This document shows positions 1 to 4,386 of a stretch of 5,679 nucleotides of DNA, piece by piece. The notes beneath the pieces are model-generated. The model searched no databases and was not told the DNA's origin. It saw only the letters and a list, made by a program, of their open reading frames with translations. The DNA is taken from assembly GCA_027403435.1 (NCBI GenBank), contig DAHZDR010000407.1:1-5679 (forward strand), given 5' to 3'. Numbering within the stretch: position 1 is the first letter of the stretch; each line of letters starts with the position of its first letter. Source of the stretch: Deltaproteobacteria bacterium (GTDB lineage: Bacteria > Desulfobacterota > Binatia > Binatales > Binataceae). The position numbers and the translations under genes are program-made.

Positions 1-207
1 AAAACGCCGATCGCCGTGAACTACCTGATGATGCGGCAAAACGGCGACTGGAAAATCTACGACGTGACGGTTGACGCGATCAGCATTATCGCGAACTATC
101 GCAACCAGTTTAATCGCGTCATCAATGACCGGGGCTTTGACCGGCTGATGGCCGATCTGAGCTCGAAGCAGCGGGAATTGGCGTCGCTGCTGGGCGGATC
201 GAATTAG
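1..207 (+). CDS. mlaC: MlaC-family phospholipid-binding periplasmic protein, C-terminal fragment
   Basis: This is the 3' end of a gene that starts left of the window. The frame is open from base 1 and stops at TAG 205-207, leaving 68 residues. The fragment holds the signature C-terminus of the MlaC/Ttg2D family: a tryptophan followed by KIYDVTVDAISI, then NYRNQFNRVI and a final helix (FDRLMADLSSKQREL). This matches the family pattern 'W+IYDV...G+S...NYR.QF..+I...G...L...L..K'. By family knowledge MlaC is a soluble periplasmic carrier that shuttles phospholipid between outer-membrane MlaA and the inner-membrane MlaFEDB ABC transporter. The mlaA-like gene directly downstream on the same strand supports the call. 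The GTG at 16 is an internal valine, not the start. The fragment cannot show the signal peptide or most of the lipid-binding pocket. Confidence 0.85.
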   Translation, partial: KTPIAVNYLMMRQNGDWKIYDVTVDAISIIANYRNQFNRVINDRGFDRLMADLSSKQRELASLLGGSN

Positions 208-301
208 CGGAAATTGCGCCGGGCGCGTGGCATCTGTGGCATCTGAGGACTGCCGACGGCGGCCTTGGACCTTCCCTCGCTCCTGAAAAGCGTGGATAGT
301 G

Positions 302-307
302 GATAAT
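302..307 (+). promoter_or_regulatory. possible -10 element upstream of mlaA
   Basis: GATAAT matches five of six bases of the sigma-70 -10 consensus. It lies in the most AT-rich part of the 149-bp gap between mlaC and mlaA, about 50 bases before the preferred mlaA start. No convincing -35 hexamer sits 16-18 bases upstream, so this is a weak call. mlaA may instead be read from a promoter upstream of mlaC, because no terminator is visible in the gap. Confidence 0.2.
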
Positions 308-342
308 TGTCAAACTTTGAGTTATTCCGGCGACGATGCGAA

Positions 343-349
343 GTGGAGG
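343..349 (+). promoter_or_regulatory. ribosome binding site that decides the mlaA start (TTG 357)
   Basis: The sequence GTGGAGG contains a strong GGAGG core (345-349) ending 7 bases before the TTG at 357. The competing in-frame ATG at 336 lies upstream of this site and has no comparable purine-rich sequence in front of it. Starting at the TTG also gives a classic signal-peptide N-terminus (M-K-K-I-T-I-L then Ala/Leu). Confidence 0.7.
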
Positions 350-356
350 CCTGGTT

Positions 357-1094
357 TTGAAGAAAATCACTATCTTGGCGGCGGCGCTTGCGCTGGCGAT
401 GGCGGCCGCTCCGGCGTTCAGCGCCGATCAATCGCCCCCTCCGCCCGGACCGCCGGGCGAATATGCGCAGCCGTACGGCGATCCGCTCGCGCCATTCAAC
501 GAAAAAATGTTCTGGTTCAACCTGAAGCTCGATAAGTACATCATGCATCCGGTGGCGAGCGGCTACGCCGACGTGGCGCCGCGGCCGGTGCGCGTGAGCG
601 TGGGAAACTTCTTTTCCAACGTCAATTTCATCCCGCGGATGGTCAACAACATGCTGCAGCTGCATGTGGCGAACGCGGGCGGAGAGTTGGCCCGTTTCGG
701 GATCAACACGACGCTTGGGGTTGGCGGCTTTTTCGACGTGGCCGATGACTGGTTCGGCCTGAAGAAGCATAACGACGATTTCGGCCTGACGCTTGCCTAT
801 TACGGCGTGCCCGCGGGACCATACGTGGTGTGGCCGTTCTTCGGTCCGTCAACCATGCGTGACACGGCGGGTCTTTTCGCGGACGGCGCGATGTTTCCGT
901 TGTCGTATTTCGTGCCGTGGTACATCTGGCTGCCGGCGGGAACCGGCGATTACGTTCTGCCGGCGATCAACTACCGCTCGCTCCATCTAACCCTGTTCGA
1001 GGACGTGGATCGCTATGCGATCGACCTCTACGGAGCGGTGCAGGACGGCTACATGCAGAAACGCGCCGCGTCGCTCAAGGAAGTTACGGAATAG
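357..1094 (+). CDS. mlaA: MlaA/VacJ-family outer-membrane phospholipid-removal protein, without lipobox
   Basis: MlaA removes mislocalised phospholipid from the outer leaflet of the outer membrane and passes it to MlaC. The 245-residue product (from TTG 357) has the family hallmarks in order: DPLAPFNEKMFWFN near residues 42-55, RPVRVSVGNFFSN near 76-88, INTTLGVGGFFD near 116-127, HNDDFGLTLAYYGVPAGPYVVWP near 138-160 and FFGPSTMRDTAG near 161-172. Length is usual for the family. The N-terminus is a signal peptide: KK, a hydrophobic Ala/Leu stretch, then APAFSA as a probable signal peptidase I site. A proline-rich spacer (SPPPPGPPG) follows. There is no cysteine in the whole protein, so the lipid anchor of E. 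coli MlaA is absent. The alternative ATG at 336 would add seven residues ahead of the signal peptide and lacks a ribosome site. It follows mlaC on the same strand and ends before a strong terminator. Family assignment is firm; start moderately so. Confidence 0.93.
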   Translation: MKKITILAAALALAMAAAPAFSADQSPPPPGPPGEYAQPYGDPLAPFNEKMFWFNLKLDKYIMHPVASGYADVAPRPVRVSVGNFFSNVNFIPRMVNNMLQLHVANAGGELARFGINTTLGVGGFFDVADDWFGLKKHNDDFGLTLAYYGVPAGPYVVWPFFGPSTMRDTAGLFADGAMFPLSYFVPWYIWLPAGTGDYVLPAINYRSLHLTLFEDVDRYAIDLYGAVQDGYMQKRAASLKEVTE

Positions 1095-1126
1095 TCCCGG
1101 AAACTTCGGGCTAAGCGAAGTCTATG

Positions 1127-1161
1127 AAAGCCGCGGGCCGGAATCGGTCCGCGGCTTTTTT
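1127..1161 (+). terminator. intrinsic terminator after mlaA
   Basis: A 12-bp stem, AGCCGCGGGCCG (1129-1140) paired with CGGTCCGCGGCT (1145-1156), encloses a GAAT tetraloop and contains a single G-T wobble. It runs straight into a T tract (1156-1161). Two further A-T pairs (1127-1128 with 1157-1158) extend it. It lies 33 bases after the mlaA stop and ends plus-strand transcription. On the minus strand the hairpin is followed by only CTTTC, so it could also act weakly on the converging lipA transcript. Confidence 0.93.
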
Positions 1162-1206
1162 CATGGCGCCGGCAGCGGTTGCGCGAAGTTTAATTGCGGG
1201 CGGCTA

Positions 1207-1294
1207 ATGGCGACGCCATGCGGCCATCGCGGCCGTTTGGCGCGCGGAGGAACCGCGCGACGGTTCGCCGCGATTGCCACTCCTCCTCGCGGCG
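1207..1294. repeat. cluster of GC-rich inverted repeats in the convergent gap
   Basis: Four short perfect inverted repeats lie side by side just beyond the lipA stop: ATGGCG/CGCCAT (1207-1219), CGGCC/GGCCG (1221-1235), CGCGCGG/CCGCGCG (1241-1259, 5-base loop) and CGCCGCGA/TCGCGGCG (1266-1294, 13-base loop). They fall in the 3' untranslated region of the minus-strand operon, where a terminator is expected. None is followed by a U-run on that strand, so they are not classical intrinsic terminators. They might protect the 3' end or act with Rho. Such repeats also arise by chance in very GC-rich DNA. Confidence 0.4.
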
Positions 1295-1318
1295 ATGTGC
1301 CGCGGCGCGCCGAGCGCG

Positions 1319-2191
1319 TCAGTTGACGTGTTCCCAGGCGTGGTAGGAGCTGCGCACCAGCGGGCCGGACTCGACGTGCCGAAAGCCCATCGCCAGCGCG
1401 GCGGCGCGCAGTTCCGCGAATTCGCCGGGCGTGACGTAACGGACCACCGGCAGATGGTCGCTTGAGGGGCGCAGATACTGTCCGAGCGTCAGGATGTCGC
1501 ACTCGACGGCGCGCAAATCGCCGAATACCCGGATCAGTTCGTCGCGTTCCTCGCCCAGGCCGAGCATCAGGCCGGTCTTGGTCAGGATTGCGCGGCCATG
1601 CTCGCGCGCCGAATTTTTCGCATGGGCGAGCACGTCGAGCGATAGTTCGTAATGGCCGCCGGGACGGCATCGCCGGTACAGGCTCGGCACGGTCTCGACA
1701 TTGTGGTTGTAAACATCGACGGGCGCGCGCGCGACGGTTGCGACGCTCGGATGGTCGCCTTTGAAGTCGGGCACGAGAACTTCGACGCGCGCCGCCGGCC
1801 GCATCGCCTTGATCGCCGCCGCGGTGGCGGCGAAGTGCGCGGCGCCGCCGTCGGGCAAATCGTCGCGGTCAACCGAAGTGACGACGACGTGATCGAGGCC
1901 GAGCCGCGCCACCGCGTCGGCGATCCGCCGCGGCTCGTCGGGATCGAGCGGCCGGACCTTGCCGTGCGCGACCGCGCAATACGGACAATTGCGCGTGCAC
2001 ACGTCGCCCATCAGCATGAAAGTGGCCGTGCGATGCGAGAAGCATTCGCCGATATTCGGGCAGCACGCCTCCTGGCATACCGTGTGGAGCTTGAGCTCGG
2101 CGAGCAGCGCGCGGGTGCGAAAGTACTCCGGCGACGCGGGCGCGCGCACCTTGATCCAGTCGGGATGTTTTCGTTGCGCCGGTTCAGCCAT
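1319..2191 (-). CDS. lipA: lipoyl synthase LipA (radical SAM)
   Basis: LipA inserts two sulfur atoms into protein-bound octanoyl groups to make lipoyl cofactors, using S-adenosylmethionine radicals. The 290-residue product carries both [4Fe-4S] cluster motifs: the auxiliary CX4CX5C (Cys39, Cys44, Cys50) and the radical-SAM CX3CX2C (Cys65, Cys69, Cys72). It also has VVTSVDRDDLPDGG near 103-116, the VLVPDFKGD segment near 138-146, YNHNVETVP near 161-169, LTLGQYLRPS near 234-243 and the C-terminal RSSY (280-283), whose serine ligates the auxiliary cluster in characterised enzymes. No key residue is missing. It is slightly shorter than E. coli LipA, mainly at the N-terminus. The ATG start overlaps the end of lipB by 8 bases and is preceded by GGAAG at a 9-base spacing, so the two genes are likely translationally coupled. 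It is the last gene of the minus-strand operon. Confidence 0.97.
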   Translation of the reverse strand: MAEPAQRKHPDWIKVRAPASPEYFRTRALLAELKLHTVCQEACCPNIGECFSHRTATFMLMGDVCTRNCPYCAVAHGKVRPLDPDEPRRIADAVARLGLDHVVVTSVDRDDLPDGGAAHFAATAAAIKAMRPAARVEVLVPDFKGDHPSVATVARAPVDVYNHNVETVPSLYRRCRPGGHYELSLDVLAHAKNSAREHGRAILTKTGLMLGLGEERDELIRVFGDLRAVECDILTLGQYLRPSSDHLPVVRYVTPGEFAELRAAALAMGFRHVESGPLVRSSYHAWEHVN

Positions 2192-2915
2192 CGTCGTTCA
2201 CTTCCGAGCCGCTTCGAGCTTCGCAGCCGTGGGCGGCTGATTCAAGCAGGGCCCACAGGCGATCTGCGGAGATCGGCTGGAGCGCCGCGTAGCCGAATTG
2301 ATCGGCGAAGGCTGGCGCGATCAATTCCGCCATGCGATCGACCGAAACCTCCGGGCGCCCTTCGCGCGCGACCGAAGTCATCTGGCAACCCGCGATTCCG
2401 CAGGGAACGATCGCGTCGAAGTAGGCGAGGTCGGTCGCGACGTTGAGCGCGAAGCCGTGCAGCGTCGTCCAGCGGCGGATGCCGACGCCGATCGAGGCGA
2501 TCTTGCGCGCGCCGGCCCATACGCCGGTCAGGCCCGCGCGCCGGCCCGCCGCGATTTCGAGCCGGGCGAGCGCGGCGATAATGACCGCTTCGAGTTTGCG
2601 CAGATAGCGCGTCACGTCGCGTTCGGCGCCGTCGAGTCTGATTATCGGATAGCCGACGAGCTGGCCAGGCCCGTGATAGGTGACCTGCCCGCCGCGCGAC
2701 ACGCGATGGATCGGCACGCCCGCCAGCCGCCGCGTCAGGAAGCGCTCGTCGGCGCCGCGGCCGAGGGTGAAGACGCGCGGATGCTCGAGCAGGAGCAGCA
2801 GGTCGCCGATCGCGCCGCGCATCCGCGCCGCCACGATCGCCTGTTGCAACTCGAGCGCGGCGGCGTAATCGACCGCGCCGAGCCGCGCGACGCCCAGGAT
2901 TCTCGAATCGTCCAT
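2184..2915 (-). CDS. lipB: lipoyl(octanoyl) transferase LipB
   Basis: LipB moves octanoyl from acyl carrier protein to the lysine of lipoyl domains, the first step of lipoate synthesis. From ATG 2915 it has 243 residues. Diagnostic motifs in order are LEHPRVFTLGR, then RGGQVTYHGPGQLVGYP near 74-90, GVWAGARKIASIGVG near 131-145 with the catalytic lysine at 138, HGFALNV at 153-159, and IVPCGI with the nucleophile cysteine at 172. A tail of about 25 residues makes it longer than E. coli LipB (213). Two starts are possible. GTG 2939 would overlap lpd by 20 bases and has GGAGG abutting it with no spacing. ATG 2915 sits 4 bases after the lpd stop and gives the usual LipB N-terminus (MDDSRILGVARLG), so I prefer it, probably through reinitiation. 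Function is certain; start less so. Confidence 0.96.
   Translation of the reverse strand: MDDSRILGVARLGAVDYAAALELQQAIVAARMRGAIGDLLLLLEHPRVFTLGRGADERFLTRRLAGVPIHRVSRGGQVTYHGPGQLVGYPIIRLDGAERDVTRYLRKLEAVIIAALARLEIAAGRRAGLTGVWAGARKIASIGVGIRRWTTLHGFALNVATDLAYFDAIVPCGIAGCQMTSVAREGRPEVSVDRMAELIAPAFADQFGYAALQPISADRLWALLESAAHGCEARSGSEVNDDG
2201..2205 (-). promoter_or_regulatory. lipA ribosome binding site inside lipB
   Basis: GGAAG on the minus strand ends 9 bases before the lipA ATG and lies within the last codons of lipB. It supports the overlapping start of lipA at 2191. Confidence 0.55.
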
Positions 2916-2919
2916 CGCT

Positions 2920-4332
2920 TCAGAAGTTGATCGCTTCACCCTCCGCGGCGAGCGCCGCCTCCATGATCGATTCGGAAAGCGTCGGATGCGGATGGACGGC
3001 GCGGCCGAGTTCGGCGGTGGTGGTTTCGAGCGAACGGCCGAGCACGACTTCCGAAATCAGGTCGGTCGCGTGATGGCCGATAATTTGGCATCCAAGCACT
3101 TCGCTGTATTGTTTGCCCGCGACAATTTTGACGAAGCCCTCGGTCTGATTGACGGCGACCGCCTTGCCGTTGGCGCGAAACGGGAATTTGCCGACCTTGA
3201 CCTCGATTGCGCGCGCGCGTGCCTGCGCCTCGCTGAGTCCGACGCAAGCGACCTCCGGCTCGCAGTAGATGCATCCGGGGATATTGAGCAGATCGAAGCC
3301 GGGTGCGCGCGCGCCCGCCATGATTTCGACGGCGGCGATGCCCTCGGCCGACGCCTTATGCGCCAGCAAGGGCGGTCGCGCAACGTCGCCGATCGCGTAA
3401 ATCGTCGGGCAGGTGGTGCGGAACGAGTCGTCGATTTTGAGATAGCCGGCGCGGTCGGCTTCGACGCCCACGCGGTCGAGGCCGAGCTCGCGGCTGAGCG
3501 GACCGCGCCCGACGGCGACCAGCACCGCCTCGGCGTCGAGCGTTTTCGCCGCGCCATCGGCGTCAAGCCCGATCCGCCATCCGGCGCCGTTGCGCGCGAG
3601 CGACTTGTAGCCGTGGCCGAGCAGCACCGCGACGCCGCGCTTGACGAAGCTCTTGCGCAGCTCCTCGGCGATTTCCGCGTCGAAGCCGGGCAGCATCTGC
3701 TTTTCCAGCTCGACGATCGTCACCTTGGCTCCGAAGGCCTGGTAGAAATAGCCGAATTCGGCGCCGATCGCGCCCGCGCCGATAATCACGATCGAGGCGG
3801 GCAGGCGGTCGTAGGCGAGCGCTTCGCGGCTGGTCATGACGCCGTCGCCGACCGTCATTCCGGGCAGCAGCCGCTCGCCCGAGCCGGTCGCGATCAGGAT
3901 GCGCTCGGCCGTGAGCGCCGCGGCGGGCGGCGCGGCCTTGCCGGCGACCGGCGTGAGCGCGACGGTGTTGGGACCGGCGATCGAGCCGTTGGCTTCGATG
4001 TAATCGACCTTGTTTTTGCGCAGCAGGAAGCGCACGCCTTTGGAAAGTTTGTCGGCGGCGGCGCGGCTGCGCGCGATCACGCGTTTGAAATCGAAGGTGA
4101 TGTCGCCGGTCGCGATTCCGTGTTCGGCTCCGGCGCCGCGAATCGCTTCCATCGTTTCCGCCGAATTGAGCAGCGCCTTCGACGGGATGCATCCCCAATT
4201 CAGGCAGACGCCGCCGGGCAGATCGCGTTCGATCACCGCGGCGCGCAGCTTGAGCTGGCTCGCGCGAATCGCGGCGGTGTAGCCGCCGGGACCGGAGCCA
4301 ATCACGACCAGATCGTATTTCGAGTTAGCCAA
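2920..4332 (-). CDS. lpdA: dihydrolipoyl dehydrogenase (E3)
   Basis: E3 is the FAD flavoprotein that reoxidises dihydrolipoyl groups on E2 and passes electrons to NAD+. Numbered from ATG 4344 (474 codons), the protein shows the FAD motif GSGPGGYTAA (16-25), the redox disulfide in GGVCLNWGCIPSK (Cys47 and Cys52), the NAD-binding GAGAIGAEF (189-197) with an acidic residue (Glu212) ending the following strand, the second FAD motif YAIGDVARPPLLAHKA (316-331) and the C-terminal dimer-interface catalytic pair in HPHPTLSE (His453, Glu458). All key residues are present and length equals E. coli Lpd. TTG 4332 is the better start: TGGAG lies 6 bases before it, the protein then begins MANSKYDLVVIG, and the ATG at 4344 has only pyrimidine/CG-rich sequence upstream. 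It follows the E2 gene and almost abuts lipB, so it is the E3 of this complex by context. Confidence 0.97.
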   Translation of the reverse strand: MANSKYDLVVIGSGPGGYTAAIRASQLKLRAAVIERDLPGGVCLNWGCIPSKALLNSAETMEAIRGAGAEHGIATGDITFDFKRVIARSRAAADKLSKGVRFLLRKNKVDYIEANGSIAGPNTVALTPVAGKAAPPAAALTAERILIATGSGERLLPGMTVGDGVMTSREALAYDRLPASIVIIGAGAIGAEFGYFYQAFGAKVTIVELEKQMLPGFDAEIAEELRKSFVKRGVAVLLGHGYKSLARNGAGWRIGLDADGAAKTLDAEAVLVAVGRGPLSRELGLDRVGVEADRAGYLKIDDSFRTTCPTIYAIGDVARPPLLAHKASAEGIAAVEIMAGARAPGFDLLNIPGCIYCEPEVACVGLSEAQARARAIEVKVGKFPFRANGKAVAVNQTEGFVKIVAGKQYSEVLGCQIIGHHATDLISEVVLGRSLETTTAELGRAVHPHPTLSESIMEAALAAEGEAINF

Positions 4333-4338
4333 ACCGCA

Positions 4339-4343
4339 CTCCA
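4339..4343 (-). promoter_or_regulatory. ribosome binding site favouring TTG start of lpdA
   Basis: TGGAG on the minus strand ends 6 bases before the TTG at 4332. It overlaps the alternative ATG (4344), which has no Shine-Dalgarno sequence of its own, so the site argues for the TTG. Confidence 0.55.
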
Positions 4344-4348
4344 TTGAG

Positions 4349-4378
4349 GGCGCGCGCGCGGCCGCGCCCGCGCGCGCC
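4349..4378. repeat. long (CG)n inverted repeat between E2 and E3 genes
   Basis: Two perfect 10-bp arms, GGCGCGCGCG (4349-4358) and CGCGCGCGCC (4369-4378), flank a 10-base GC-only loop. The segment fills most of the gap between the E2 stop and the lpdA start. The arms are almost pure alternating purine-pyrimidine, a Z-DNA-prone pattern. In the operon RNA it would form a very stable hairpin just upstream of the lpdA ribosome site. No U-run follows it on the minus strand, so it is not an intrinsic terminator. Confidence 0.6.
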
Positions 4379-4386
4379 GTGATGAT

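Noticed and set aside
228..305. Short tandem duplications TGGCATCTG x2 (228-245) and GTGGATA x2 (292-305) in the mlaC-mlaA gap
   Set aside because: Only two copies each and 7-9 bases long. They are compatible with chance or replication slippage, with no sign of a binding-site array.
204..770. Minus-strand open frame opposite the mlaA 5' half
   Set aside because: It is very Arg/His-rich with no motif and lies opposite conserved MlaA coding sequence.
1096..1110. Small hairpin CCCG/CGGG just after the mlaA stop
   Set aside because: A 4-bp stem with no T tract. The strong terminator 20 bases further on explains termination.
1652..2930. Plus-strand open frames (1652-2446 and 2298-2930) over lipA and lipB
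   Set aside because: They are arginine-rich shadows of two firmly identified genes, have no family motifs, and cross the boundary of known coding sequences.
2986..4347. A 453-codon open frame on the plus strand, antisense to almost all of lpdA
   Set aside because: lpdA has every E3 motif in the opposite strand. The antisense product is an Arg/Ala/Asp/Gly-rich sequence with no recognisable motif, as expected when a gene with G/C third positions is read in reverse. Absence of ribosome footprints or of conservation of the open frame beyond what lpdA codons force would confirm this.
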